A stretch of 64,000 bases of DNA from an uncultured Lachnospiraceae bacterium (GTDB taxonomy: Bacteria > Bacillota > Clostridia > Lachnospirales > Lachnospiraceae): positions 44,351 through 108,350 of the forward strand of contig CAJTXN010000010.1 in the NCBI GenBank assembly GCA_910583605.1. Direction: 5' to 3'. The notes under the pieces are model-generated. The model was given only the letters and a program-made list of their open reading frames with translations. It ran no database searches and was not told the origin of the DNA. Each line of letters starts with the position of its first letter. Position 1 is the first letter of the stretch. Of this stretch, positions 43,538 through 52,684 are shown piece by piece. A program made the position numbers and the translations under genes.

Positions 43538-44029
43538 ATGGATAAAAAAGAAACGGCAACAAAAGAAGACTTGATGGCAGTCGTTAGCCTGTTTGAAAAT
43601 ATGGGAATACTATATTGGGTGGACGGTGGCTGGGGCGTTGATCTATTGGCGGGTAAACAGACAAGGGATCATAGAGATATTGATATCAACTTTGACGCTC
43701 AATATACAGAAAGGCTATTAGATATACTTTCGGAGCATGGTTATAAAGTAGAGACGGATTGGAAACCTGTTAGAATAGAGTTATATAGCGATGAATACGG
43801 TTATTTGGACATCCATCCATTTGTTTTGAATGATGACGGGACGTCAAAACAAGCCGATTTGGAAGGCGGCTGGTACGAGTTTGAGAAGGACTATTTTGGT
43901 AGTGCTGTTTTTGAGGGTAGAACAATTCCCTGTATATCTTTGAAAGGACAAAAAATTTTTCACTCGGGTTATGAGCTAAGGGATAAGGACAAGCATGATC
44001 TTTCTGTCCTTGAAAGTATATCAGAATAA
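43538..44029 (+). CDS. Lnu(A)/Lnu(C)-type lincosamide nucleotidyltransferase
   Basis: 163 residues, the usual Lnu(A)-type length, ATG after AAAAGGAGGAGTTGC. The short nucleotidyltransferase fold shows YWVDGGWGVDLLAGKQTRDHRDIDI (about 27-50), EYGYLDIHPFVLNDDG and IPCISLKGQKIFHSGYEL, closely following the Lnu(A) pattern as I remember it. Lnu enzymes add AMP to lincomycin/clindamycin. I give no allele; identity to named lnu genes has to be computed. Part of the solo-gene cargo run. Confidence 0.75.
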   Translation: MDKKETATKEDLMAVVSLFENMGILYWVDGGWGVDLLAGKQTRDHRDIDINFDAQYTERLLDILSEHGYKVETDWKPVRIELYSDEYGYLDIHPFVLNDDGTSKQADLEGGWYEFEKDYFGSAVFEGRTIPCISLKGQKIFHSGYELRDKDKHDLSVLESISE

Positions 44030-44035
44030 GGCGAA

Positions 44036-44596
44036 ATGGTGATTTGCATGGAGGAAGCAACGAGATATATTGCGCTTTTGCGCGGTGTTAATATAAGTGG
44101 AAAAAATAAAGTTCCGATGGCTGAACTGAAGAAAATTTTTGAGGAGCTTGGGTTCGGAGCGGTTAAGACCTATCTGAACAGTGGCAATGTGATTTTTTCA
44201 AGTGATGAAGAGAATATAGGGAGCCTTACAGACCGGATTGAAACAACGATAAAAAAGTGGTTTGGTCTGGATATTCCGATTTTCGTTATATCAAAAGAGG
44301 ATCTCGAAGATATTTTGCAACATGCGCCGGCTTGGTGGGGCGATGAAAATAAAGAAATCTATGATAATCTGATTTTTATTATGCCTCCGGCTACATTTGC
44401 TGAAGTATGGGGCGAGATCGGAGAACCCAGGGAAGGATTAGAAAAGATTAAGAATTATAAGGCAGCGGTATTCTGGTCTTTCAGCCGAAAGGATTATCAA
44501 AAAACAAACTGGTGGAGGGAGACGGCAAGTGCGAACATCAGCGGCAAACTGACAATAAGAACGGCAAACACTGTCAGGAAGATTGTCGGAATGTAG
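44036..44596 (+). CDS. DUF1697 family protein
   Basis: 186 residues with the family start RYIALLRGVNISGKNKVPMAELKKIFEELGF, then VKTYLNSGNVIFSS and the C-terminal WRETASANISGKLTIRTANTVRKIV. The first ATG (44036) overlaps an AAGG too closely and ATG 44048 is an alternative. Function of the family is unknown. Starts 6 nt after the lnu-like gene, so probably cotranscribed. Confidence 0.8.
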   Translation: MVICMEEATRYIALLRGVNISGKNKVPMAELKKIFEELGFGAVKTYLNSGNVIFSSDEENIGSLTDRIETTIKKWFGLDIPIFVISKEDLEDILQHAPAWWGDENKEIYDNLIFIMPPATFAEVWGEIGEPREGLEKIKNYKAAVFWSFSRKDYQKTNWWRETASANISGKLTIRTANTVRKIVGM

Positions 44597-44631
44597 TTGT
44601 TTCTCAAATTCCGGTTTGTGGGGTGAAAAAT

Positions 44632-44781
44632 ATGCAGAACAACGAATTACTGAATCATTTGGATAAGCTACATACGACCGAATTGGGTGTAGAAAGAATT
44701 AAGAGAAACCTTGCTTTGGATACCGATCATGTTGTTGATTGGTGCAGAAATATGATACCTTCTGTTGAAGCATCCATGTGA
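44632..44781 (+). pseudogene. Truncated DUF3781 gene copy
   Basis: 49 residues nearly identical to the N-terminal half of the full-length gene at 51619 (MQNNELLNHLDKLHTTELGV...VDWCRN), diverging after SVEAS and ending at TGA. The homology also covers the upstream leader from about 44603. The 3' half is lost and fused to unrelated sequence. Confidence 0.8.
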
Positions 44782-45080
44782 AGACGGCAGTTTTGATGTC
44801 AAGGGCGGAAAAATAAAAGTACAAAAAGTGTAGAAAACAAGGGGTTTCCGGGAGTTGGGAATTGCCGACGGGTAGTTCCGGCTCCCGGATTTTTTACGCT
44901 TCATAGTTCTGTGGGAACTGGTCTATGGCGAAAATTGGCGTAGGGCCCCGTTGACAGGTTGGATATGGGGTAGGTTGTGGGGATAGGATTGTTATAGGTA
45001 GGTTGAGGAAACAAGATGGACAATATAAGGCAACACTATAATAAAAAATCAAAAACCGCAGGACCCATTCTATGGTATAG
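44782..45080. other. Junction debris with an orphan terminator
   Basis: No intact gene. Right after the DUF3781 break, a frame reads EDGSFDVKGGKIKVQKV and stops, like the tail of a lost gene. It is followed by a strong terminator: CCGGGAG (44848-44854) / CTCCCGG (44882-44888) and a T run. The rest (44900-45080) is G-rich, low-complexity DNA without a recognisable feature. Consistent with repeated rearrangement. Confidence 0.5.
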
Positions 45081-45173
45081 AAGCCAAAAAGCTGCTGAAA
45101 GCTGGCGAAGCTTTATTAGATATCACCTATCAGCTTGGCTTTAGTAGCCAAAGTCATTTTACCAATTTTTTGT
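45081..45173 (+). pseudogene. AraC-type regulator C-terminal fragment
   Basis: About 31 codons read EAKKLLKAGEALLDITYQLGF then SSQSHFTNF, matching the second helix-turn-helix of the intact AraC protein at 52864-53679 (KKMLKAGEDLSNITYQLGF, SSQSHFTNF). The N-terminus is absent and the frame runs into the TetR promoter. Confidence 0.8.
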
Positions 45174-45187
45174 ATAGAAAATTAGAC

Positions 45188-45248
45188 TTGACAAGCGACC
45201 ATCGGTCGCTATATAATGAAGGCCGAACAAGAAACGACCGATGGTCGC
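45188..45248 (+). promoter_or_regulatory. Promoter with twin TetR operators
   Basis: TTGACA (45188-45193) and TATAAT (45212-45217), 18-nt spacer. GCGACCATCGGTCGC (45195-45209) fills the spacer, and its reverse complement CGACCGATGGTCGC (45235-45248) lies just before the ribosome binding site. This is the layout expected for autorepression by the TetR protein that follows. Confidence 0.8.
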
Positions 45249-45267
45249 TATGAGGAGGTATCATAAT

Positions 45268-45879
45268 ATGCCAAAAGGAATTATGCTTACACCAGAACAA
45301 CAAGAAGAGCGCCGAGAAGAAATAATCAGTGTTGCTTTGCAGCTCATAGAGAAAAATGGATTCCAAAAAACATCAATGAGGGAAATTGCGATTTTAGCAA
45401 ACATGGGAAAGTCCAGTCTATATGATTTTTTCAAAACGAAAGACGAGATTGTTGTATATGCAGTTGAGAAAGAAATAGAAGAAACAATTAAAAAGGTTCA
45501 TAGGATTATTGCCGATGAATCCTCGCCGGAACAGTGTCTTAGAAAAATCATGCTGAATCATCTTGGAGTACCAAAGCAGTATCGAACGGTGCTGATGTGG
45601 TTAAATACAGAATCTGACTATTTAGAAGAAGATTATCGAAAGCGGCTGAAAACTGCGCGTTACACATATCAGGATATTATAAAATCTGTAATTGAAAATG
45701 GAGTGGAATCAGGCGTCTTCCGTAAGACGGATGCCGATTTAGTGGCGCGTTTGTTAATTAACTCCATTATATCAATCATTTACACATCCCGACCATCAGC
45801 CAGTCCGGAGAAAATGCTTGATGAAACAATGGATATATTTCTACACGGAATTATGAAAGATGGAGGTGAATTATTATGA
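45268..45879 (+). CDS. TetR-family repressor of the phosphotransferase/MFS operon
   Basis: 203 residues from ATG 45268 (TGAGGAGGT upstream). N-terminal helix-turn-helix EIISVALQLIEKNGFQKTSMREIAILANMGKSSLYDFFKTKDEI (about 17-60), then an all-helical ligand domain. It overlaps the following gene by ATGA. With the twin palindromes in its own promoter it most likely controls this three-gene operon and is released by a substrate of the enzyme or pump. Confidence 0.9.
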   Translation: MPKGIMLTPEQQEERREEIISVALQLIEKNGFQKTSMREIAILANMGKSSLYDFFKTKDEIVVYAVEKEIEETIKKVHRIIADESSPEQCLRKIMLNHLGVPKQYRTVLMWLNTESDYLEEDYRKRLKTARYTYQDIIKSVIENGVESGVFRKTDADLVARLLINSIISIIYTSRPSASPEKMLDETMDIFLHGIMKDGGELL

Positions 45880-48443
45880 TTTATTATACTCTACCCTTGT
45901 TGCATAAACAGGCAACCCTTGAAATGGTCGGCGGAAAAGGTATGTCTTTATCAAAACTTTTGACAGCGGGTATCCCTGTGCCGGAGGGCTTTCATGTTAC
46001 GACTGCTTCATACAAGATTTTTGTTGAAAAGAACCATATTCAGCCTCATATTAATAAGTTGCTGGACGGTATTGACTCTAACAATACCAGCCAGCTTGAA
46101 AATGTATCTACGCAGATAGGGATGCTTTTCCATAATGGAGAAATGCCGCAGGAAGTATCAGATGCAATTAAAACCGCATATGCCGGATTGGGAAATATAG
46201 CAGTGGCTGTCCGTTCCTCCGCAACCGCCGAGGATTTGCCCGACGCTTCTTTTGCAGGCCAGCAGGAAACCTATCTTAACATACAAGGTGAGAATGAAGT
46301 TCTTGACGCTGTAAAGAGGTGCTGGGTTTCCCTATGGACAGCTCGCGCTATTGCTTACCGCGTGAAGAATGGTATAAAGCAGGAAATTGTTGCACTTGCT
46401 GTTGTAGTACAAAAGCTTGCGTTTTCCGATGCGTCCGGCGTTATGTTTACGCTAAACCCTATCAATGGCAGACGTAGCGAAATGATTGTTAACGCCGCGT
46501 GGGGACTTGGCGAATCGGTGGTTTCTAGCTTAGTCACCCCTGATACAATCGTTGTAGATAAAAATGCTGAACGAATTGTATCGTATGAAGCAGCAAACAA
46601 AGAGATTATGACAGTCCGCACCTCAGATGGAACAGAAGAAATCCCAACTCCTAAACAGTTGAGGAAAAAACATGCTCTTACTCGCAATCAAGTTATGCGA
46701 TTGACACAGCTTGGGAAAAAAATTGAGAAGTATTATGAAATGCCTATGGATGTAGAGTGGGCACTGGAAAAAGATAAGTTGTATATTGTTCAGGCCCGCC
46801 CCATTACTGTCCTGCCGCCGGAATGGACGTTACCGGAAAAGGATGTTATATATACAAAAGGCAGTCTGGCGGAACACTTGCCAAATCCTGTTACGCCCTT
46901 ATTCGCCACACTTGGACTTGAAATAGTCAACCGCGCTTCGGCGCTTTTATGGATAGATATGTTTGGTAAAAGTGCGAAAAAGTTACTGCCAGAAAACGGA
47001 GCATATACGATAATTAACGGATATGTTTATCTTTCCGCTAATTCAAAGCCTTTTTTGATTGCTGTCAAATCCCTTTCACCCCGATCTTTACGCCGTGCGC
47101 TCACGAACAGTGTTGCACGCTGGGAAACAGCACGAAAAGAATTTGAGGATGTGATTAAACAATGGGAAGAAAAGCCCATGCATATGCTGAATGCTCATCA
47201 AATAATGGAGGGGATTCAGACTGTGTTTTATGGAGCGTGTATTTATTTCACGAGGATTCAGCTTACATTGCCAGCCGCCTCTATCAGCGAAACATTATTT
47301 ACAAAATTTTTTCAGGGAGCGGCCCGCCGTGCTGGTATAACAGACACTTCCGTTCTCTTGCTTGGGTTTGATACGATTGCGCTGCAATCGGAAAAGAACC
47401 TGTGGGATCTTTCGGAATGGGCAAAGCAAAATAACACTTTAGGCTTCTATCTGAAAAGCAATCCTGCAACAAAGATAGCAGAAGATTTCAAGTCCTCCAT
47501 TTTGCCTGCGGAAGTTTCGCAGGAGGTGTGGATAGAGTGGAAAAGCCGAATTAATGCCTATTTCAAAGAGTTTGGCTGTACTGCTTATGAATTTGATTTT
47601 GCATATGCCACACCACAGGAGATACTTACGCCAACCTTTGAATCCATAAAAGCATTTTTGGAGGAGAAAGGGGAAAATCCGTATTCGCGCCAAATCGCAT
47701 TTGAAAAGCGCAGGAAACAAGCCGAAAACGAGATTTTGCAACAGATAGGTGGTCACCGTAAAAAGCTGTTTTTGAAGCTGCTCCATTGGGCACAAAATAC
47801 TGCCCCCATGCGTGAAAACGCTATTTATTTGATGGGGATGGGGCACCCGCTGATTCGCCGTATGTTACAAGAAATTTCTGAACGTCTCTTAACTGGCGGA
47901 GCTATTTCACATCTGGACGATATTTACTGGCTCACAAAAACAGAATTGGAAACGCTCATAACACAGCTTGATAAAAATATACCCCTATCTAATCTGAGTG
48001 AGGCAATCCCTGCTCGACAAGCGGAGCATGATACATTCCGAGGTTATGTGTCGCCTTCCCAGTTGCCGGAAAAAAACAAAAAAGCCGTATCACATGCAAC
48101 TCAAATACAGAAAGATGGGAAAATTGTATTGACGGGCATAGGAACCAGCGCAGGCGTTGTTACGGCTCCCGCCTGTGTACTGAACAGCCCGGCAGATTTT
48201 GAGAAATTCCAGCCGGGAAGTATCTTGATCGCCGTTACCACAACTCCTGCATGGACGCAGTTGTTTGCCTCCGCAAGTGCGATTGTAACAGACATTGGCG
48301 GCCCTCTTAGCCATTCAAGCATTGTTGCCCGTGAATATGGTATCCCCGCTGTCATGGCGACACACACAGCCACGAGAAGTATTAAAAATGGACAAATGAT
48401 AACGGTGGACGGCTCGGAGGGGACGGTGACGATTGATGAATAA
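45876..48443 (+). CDS. Rifampicin-phosphotransferase-like PEP/pyruvate-domain enzyme
   Basis: 855 residues. The ATP-grasp domain is N-terminal (about 1-315: MVGGKGMSLSKLLTAGIPVPEGF, AVRSSATAEDLPDASFAGQQETYL), a long middle region follows (about 320-760), and the phosphohistidine domain sits at the extreme C-terminus (H813 in GGPLSHSSIVAREYGIPAV). PEP synthase has the histidine domain in the middle and a PEP-binding barrel after it; that barrel is missing here. Length and order instead match rifampicin phosphotransferase (Rph), which inactivates rifamycins using ATP. The actual substrate remains to be shown; the middle, substrate-binding domain would decide. Between TetR (4-nt overlap) and an MFS pump. 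Confidence 0.72.
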   Translation: MIYYTLPLLHKQATLEMVGGKGMSLSKLLTAGIPVPEGFHVTTASYKIFVEKNHIQPHINKLLDGIDSNNTSQLENVSTQIGMLFHNGEMPQEVSDAIKTAYAGLGNIAVAVRSSATAEDLPDASFAGQQETYLNIQGENEVLDAVKRCWVSLWTARAIAYRVKNGIKQEIVALAVVVQKLAFSDASGVMFTLNPINGRRSEMIVNAAWGLGESVVSSLVTPDTIVVDKNAERIVSYEAANKEIMTVRTSDGTEEIPTPKQLRKKHALTRNQVMRLTQLGKKIEKYYEMPMDVEWALEKDKLYIVQARPITVLPPEWTLPEKDVIYTKGSLAEHLPNPVTPLFATLGLEIVNRASALLWIDMFGKSAKKLLPENGAYTIINGYVYLSANSKPFLIAVKSLSPRSLRRALTNSVARWETARKEFEDVIKQWEEKPMHMLNAHQIMEGIQTVFYGACIYFTRIQLTLPAASISETLFTKFFQGAARRAGITDTSVLLLGFDTIALQSEKNLWDLSEWAKQNNTLGFYLKSNPATKIAEDFKSSILPAEVSQEVWIEWKSRINAYFKEFGCTAYEFDFAYATPQEILTPTFESIKAFLEEKGENPYSRQIAFEKRRKQAENEILQQIGGHRKKLFLKLLHWAQNTAPMRENAIYLMGMGHPLIRRMLQEISERLLTGGAISHLDDIYWLTKTELETLITQLDKNIPLSNLSEAIPARQAEHDTFRGYVSPSQLPEKNKKAVSHATQIQKDGKIVLTGIGTSAGVVTAPACVLNSPADFEKFQPGSILIAVTTTPAWTQLFASASAIVTDIGGPLSHSSIVAREYGIPAVMATHTATRSIKNGQMITVDGSEGTVTIDE

Positions 48444-49596
48444 AAAGCCTATTTTCGCTTTAAAGCTTGCTACTTTGGTGATTGCGTTAGGATATAGCTT
48501 AATTCTTCCGGTCATGCCATTTTACATGGAAAATCTAGGTGCTGGTGGTCGTGAGCTTGGATGGCTCACTGCCGTATATGCTCTGGCACAAACAGTATGC
48601 GCACCTTTTTGGGGTGCACTGTCTGACCGAATTGGTAGAAAGCCGATTATCAGCATTGGTATTATAGGATATTCCATCAGTCTGTTCCTGTTCGGTTTGG
48701 CTTCATCCTTTTGGACACTATTTATAGCTCGCAGTTTATCGGGTATATTGTCATCTGCTACGTCCGTTGCATCTTTGGCATATGTTGGAGATTCCAGCTC
48801 GGAGGAAGAAAGAAGCAAGAATATGAGTCAACTTGGAGCTTCAATGAGCGTTGGCGTAATGATGGGACCATTATTGGGAGGCATTCTTGCAGGCTATTCG
48901 CTTGCGCTCCCATTTTTTACAGGAGCTGGCATTTCATTTATTGCCTTTCTGCTAATTCTAACACTTTTGCCAGAGTCAATTGAGCGTTCAGGACAGACGG
49001 AAAAAAGAAAACCCTTTGATTTTTCAGACCTGAAAAGTATAATTTTTGGCTCAGCAGGAATGGTTTTGATACTTATTTTCGTCGTGAATTTCTGTCAAAC
49101 AGGCTTGCAAGGAATTACGGGGCTGTATGTCGTAGATAAGTTTGGATTTTCCACTAAGCAAGTTGGTGTTATTTGGATGGCTCTAGCAGGTATTTTGATT
49201 GTAGTACAAGGTTTTTTGACTGGTCCTTTAGCAAAAAAAATTGGTGAGAAGCGACTAATACTGATAGGTATGTTTTGCAAAGCCTTAGTAGCGTTTGCCA
49301 TGGTATTGACAACTGGGTTTGTTAGTGTGTTGGTGATTTTTGGCTTATTTGCGGTATCTTCTGCTATTACAGTACCCACATTAAACGCAACCCTTTCAAA
49401 AACTGACAATCAGCATAAAGGAACACTGATGGGATTTGCCAGTACCGCCGGAAATCTTAGCAAAGTTATTGCTCCTTTATTAACTGGGTATCTGTATGAA
49501 AGCAATATTGAATTACCATATATAACCACGGGAGGGATAGCCTTAATCGGAGTGGTTATCTGCTATATCTGGATAAAAAATCAAAAGAACAAATGA
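48436..49596 (+). CDS. MFS drug/proton antiporter-type transporter
   Basis: 386 residues from ATG 48436, overlapping the preceding gene by 8 nt. Twelve predicted membrane segments; motif A GALSDRIGRKP after segment 2 and a motif-C-like MMGPLLGGILAGY in segment 5, which marks DHA-type drug antiporters. Part of the TetR operon: enzyme plus efflux of a likely common compound (inference). Closest style: TetA/multidrug MFS pumps of Firmicutes. Confidence 0.87.
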   Translation: MNKKPIFALKLATLVIALGYSLILPVMPFYMENLGAGGRELGWLTAVYALAQTVCAPFWGALSDRIGRKPIISIGIIGYSISLFLFGLASSFWTLFIARSLSGILSSATSVASLAYVGDSSSEEERSKNMSQLGASMSVGVMMGPLLGGILAGYSLALPFFTGAGISFIAFLLILTLLPESIERSGQTEKRKPFDFSDLKSIIFGSAGMVLILIFVVNFCQTGLQGITGLYVVDKFGFSTKQVGVIWMALAGILIVVQGFLTGPLAKKIGEKRLILIGMFCKALVAFAMVLTTGFVSVLVIFGLFAVSSAITVPTLNATLSKTDNQHKGTLMGFASTAGNLSKVIAPLLTGYLYESNIELPYITTGGIALIGVVICYIWIKNQKNK

Positions 49597-49805
49597 TGGA
49601 AGAGGACGTTTATATGGAGGTTATACACAGTAACTAATCTGGTATAGAAATTCAATTGAGGCTTTTCTGCTTTATTAAAGTCTTGCTACCACTTAAACCT
49701 ATAATATCCTTAATTCATTATGATAAATTCCAATTCAACAGTTTTGATACATAAGGAGGTAACAATACTATGGAATAGAATAAAAAACGAAAGGAGATAA
49801 GGATC

Positions 49806-51191
49806 ATGAATCTTAAAAAACTTGAATTTGAAAAGCTTATAGAGCAAATCTCCACTCTTTACAGAGAGAAGAAATATTCACAGCTTAAAAGCATTTTAGC
49901 AGACATTAATCCAACTGATATTGCTGTTCTTTTTGATGAATTTCCAAATGAACAGAGGATTTTGCTCTTCCGTCTTCTTCCTAAAGAAGAGGCGGCTGAA
50001 ACATTCGTTGAACTTGACGGTGAAACGCAGGAAGCTCTCATCCATGCTTTTTCAGATACAGAGCTTCGTGAGGTTATTGACGAGCTTTACCTTGATGATA
50101 CAGTTGATATTATTGAGGAAATGCCTGCGACAATTGTAAAAAGAATACTCAGAAATACTGATGCGCAGACACGAAAATCAATTAACACTCTTTTAAAGTA
50201 TCCTGAGGACAGCGCAGGCTCAATTATGACCCCTGAGTTTGTTGATCTGAAAAAGGATAACACTGTTGAGGATGCCTTTAAAAGAATAAGACGTACAGGT
50301 GTTGATAAGGAAACAATTTATACTTGTTACGTTACTGACAGCTCAAGGCATCTTATTGGTGTAACTACAGTAAAAGAACTTTTGTTACACGATTATGGCG
50401 ATAAGATTGAAGAGTTTATGGAAACAAATACAATTTTTGTAAACACGCATGATGATAAAGAAATAGCGGCAAATTTCCTTGATAAGTATAACTTCCTTGC
50501 TCTTCCTGTTGTGGATATGGAAAACAGGCTTGTGGGTATCATTACAGTCGATGATGCTATTGACGTATTGCAGGAAGAGAATACTGAGGATATCCAGAAG
50601 ATGCACGCTATTATGCCTAACGAGAAACCTTATCTCAAAACAGGCATATTTGAAACATGGAAATCCAGAATTACGTGGCTTTTGTTTCTTATGATAAGTG
50701 CAACATTTACGAGTATGATTTTAAATGCTTTTGAGGACAAGCTTTCAGCACTGATTGTACTGACCTCGTTTGTGCCTATGCTTACGGGAACAAGCGGTAA
50801 TTCGGGAGGGCAGGCGAGTGCCGTTATTATCCGTGCTCTTTCACTTAAAGAAATAGATTTTAAAGATATTTCTAAAGTTATATGGAAGGAATTCAGAGTA
50901 GGTGTTCTGTGCGGAATTACACTTGCTGCTGTCAATTTTGTTAAAATATGGTTTGTTGACAGAACATTGCTCGGTATGAGTGCTATTACTATTCAGGTTG
51001 ATCTTGTAATCAGTCTGACACTTATAATCGAAATTATATTTGCCAAAATGGTTGGATGCGTATTTCCTATTCTTGCAAAAAAAATGAAGCTTGACCCGGC
51101 TGTAATATCATCTCCGTTTATTACGACGGTTATGGATGCGCTTTCACTTTTAATTTATTTCTGGCTGGCAACAATGATACTTCATATATAA
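49806..51191 (+). CDS. mgtE: MgtE-type magnesium transporter
   Basis: 461 residues. N-terminal MgtE_N superhelix (about 1-130: YPEDSAGSIMTPEFVDL near its end), CBS pair (about 135-260: YVTDSSRHLIGVTTVKELL, VVDMENRLVGIITVDDAIDVL), then five membrane segments with TGTSGNSGGQASAVIIRAL forming the pore. Cytoplasmic Mg2+ gates the channel through the CBS/N domains (family knowledge). Codon use is more T-ending than its neighbours, suggesting acquisition from another Clostridia lineage. Not obviously part of the TetR operon (about 210 nt gap). Confidence 0.93.
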   Translation: MNLKKLEFEKLIEQISTLYREKKYSQLKSILADINPTDIAVLFDEFPNEQRILLFRLLPKEEAAETFVELDGETQEALIHAFSDTELREVIDELYLDDTVDIIEEMPATIVKRILRNTDAQTRKSINTLLKYPEDSAGSIMTPEFVDLKKDNTVEDAFKRIRRTGVDKETIYTCYVTDSSRHLIGVTTVKELLLHDYGDKIEEFMETNTIFVNTHDDKEIAANFLDKYNFLALPVVDMENRLVGIITVDDAIDVLQEENTEDIQKMHAIMPNEKPYLKTGIFETWKSRITWLLFLMISATFTSMILNAFEDKLSALIVLTSFVPMLTGTSGNSGGQASAVIIRALSLKEIDFKDISKVIWKEFRVGVLCGITLAAVNFVKIWFVDRTLLGMSAITIQVDLVISLTLIIEIIFAKMVGCVFPILAKKMKLDPAVISSPFITTVMDALSLLIYFWLATMILHI

Positions 51192-51222
51192 AAAAGCAGT
51201 TTTTCAAACCTGGTTTTTTATA

Positions 51223-51590
51223 GTGCGCCCGACGGCACACGCTTCTAAAGGGTGAAAATCCTTAGTCTGCCTTAGTAGTGGGAAGGACACAGCCGAACAG
51301 CAAGGGTGTCCATCGTGAGGTGGAATCTGAAGGAAGCTGTAAGCAAATCTCTGGTCTGACAAACAGAAATCACATCAGGTTGCAGTTAAGGATAAGGTGG
51401 TTATACAAACTAAAGTCCAATAACTACTCGGAATTAGCTGTAATAAATGTGGCAGATATATGGAGAGAAAGAAGTGTGTGGTACTCGGGGAGGTCTCGCC
51501 AGCAGGAGAAAACAGAGTAAGAAAGAGGTGTTTCAGAAAATTGCTGAAAGAAGAAATATAGCACTGAAACTTATCATGAAGAAGTGATTT
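51223..51590 (+). mobile_element. Truncated group II intron (5' ribozyme part only)
   Basis: Starts with GTGCGCCC, the 5' end type of bacterial group II introns, and continues with the domain I landmarks GGTGAAAATCC, GGAAGCTGTAAGCAAATCTC, AAAGTCCAATAACTACTCGG, AATGTGGCAGATA and GGTACTCGGGGAGGTCTCG. No reverse-transcriptase ORF and no domain V follow: the intron is cut at about 51590 and joined to the DUF3781 leader. It sits immediately downstream of the mgtE stop and its T-rich end, a typical insertion zone for some intron classes. Confidence 0.75.
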
Positions 51591-51618
51591 TCAAATTCCG
51601 GTTTGAGGGGTGAAAAAT

Positions 51619-51876
51619 ATGCAGAACAACGAATTACTGAATCATTTGGATAAGCTACATACGACCGAATTGGGTGTAGAAAGAATCAAGAGAAACCTTG
51701 CTTTGGATACCGATCATGTTGTTGATTGGTGCAGAAATAGGATATCTTCTGTTGAAGCATCCATATCGAGAAAAGGAAAGAACTGGTATATAACGGTTGA
51801 CGGGTGTATCATTACGGTCAACGCTTATAGCTATACGATCATCACGGCGCATAAGGTACAGGAACAGCAAAGATAG
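51619..51876 (+). CDS. DUF3781 family protein (intact copy)
   Basis: 85 residues from ATG 51619 (GAGGGGTG upstream). LGVERIKRNLALDTDHVVDWCRNRI and GKNWYITVDGCIITVNAYSYTIITAHK are the DUF3781 hallmarks. Function unknown. The first half and the leader are duplicated at 44600-44770. Followed 35 nt later by the DUF4304-like gene. Confidence 0.75.
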   Translation: MQNNELLNHLDKLHTTELGVERIKRNLALDTDHVVDWCRNRISSVEASISRKGKNWYITVDGCIITVNAYSYTIITAHKVQEQQR

Positions 51877-51911
51877 CAATAAAGAACTGACAGAAAGAGC
51901 GGTACAAGAAT

Positions 51912-52637
51912 ATGACTTCACGAGAAAAGAAAAATAAAGTAATTCAACAAGTTATCAAACCGGCGCTCAAAGAAGCAGGTTTTCACAGCCTTCGGGGAAC
52001 ACAGGCTTTTTCCATCCATAAGGAAGCCTGCACAATCGCCGTAAATATTCAAAGCTCCCAATTTAACAGCAATGTTACTGGATTTTCCTTTTGGCTGAAT
52101 ATCGTAGTAGATACGCCTGACCTTTCAGATGAACAACTGCAAGATGTTACTTTTTTCAAATCTTTTACAGAAGCTTGCTTTTTGCCGCATCAAGGCAGGT
52201 TACACCCGCTCCGTGATATACGGGGTTATGTCATTGACGGTTATAAAAACTACAAGCCGATGGATACCCCCTATGAGAAGATTCAAGCCATCATTGCAAA
52301 TGATATGCAGCAGTATATCATTCCGGGGCTATCCGAGATTGACAGCATAGCAGATTATCAAGAATGCGTTGCGCTGTGGCAAGAAGAATCAAAAAGTCAG
52401 TTTGTACGTCTGGTAGATTACTTTTCGGAAGCGCATATGCTGACATTACCGTTTCAAAAAGATACTTGGATTGGCACCGTAAATATGAAAGAGCTCGTTG
52501 AGAAGAAAAAGACACTATGCCTTACCACAGATGAAATCATGCAAAATAAATCAATTTATTGCAAAGTGCGTGAATTATCAACGCATCCGCAAGAGGACAC
52601 ATGGCCATTGATTTGCATGACGCTCTCTGCAGAATAA
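51912..52637 (+). CDS. DUF4304-like protein
   Basis: 241 residues, soluble. Begins REKKNKVIQQVIKPALKEAGFHSLRGTQAFSI, followed by IAVNIQSSQFNSNVTGFSFWLNIVVD, the pattern of DUF4304 proteins of unknown function. No catalytic residues recognised. ATG follows AAGAGCGGTACAAGAAT, a weak ribosome binding site. Confidence 0.6.
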   Translation: MTSREKKNKVIQQVIKPALKEAGFHSLRGTQAFSIHKEACTIAVNIQSSQFNSNVTGFSFWLNIVVDTPDLSDEQLQDVTFFKSFTEACFLPHQGRLHPLRDIRGYVIDGYKNYKPMDTPYEKIQAIIANDMQQYIIPGLSEIDSIADYQECVALWQEESKSQFVRLVDYFSEAHMLTLPFQKDTWIGTVNMKELVEKKKTLCLTTDEIMQNKSIYCKVRELSTHPQEDTWPLICMTLSAE

Positions 52638-52684
52638 GATGATTTGAAATGTGCGGAACTTCCTTTGAGAAGGAGGAGCAAATA

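Noticed and set aside
44980..45060. G-rich low-complexity stretch as an RNA gene
   Set aside because: No stable fold, promoter or conserved element was visible; it lies between gene fragments.
45876..48443. Calling this gene phosphoenolpyruvate synthase (ppsA)
   Set aside because: The PEP/pyruvate barrel that follows the histidine domain in PpsA is absent; the histidine domain is at the C-terminus.
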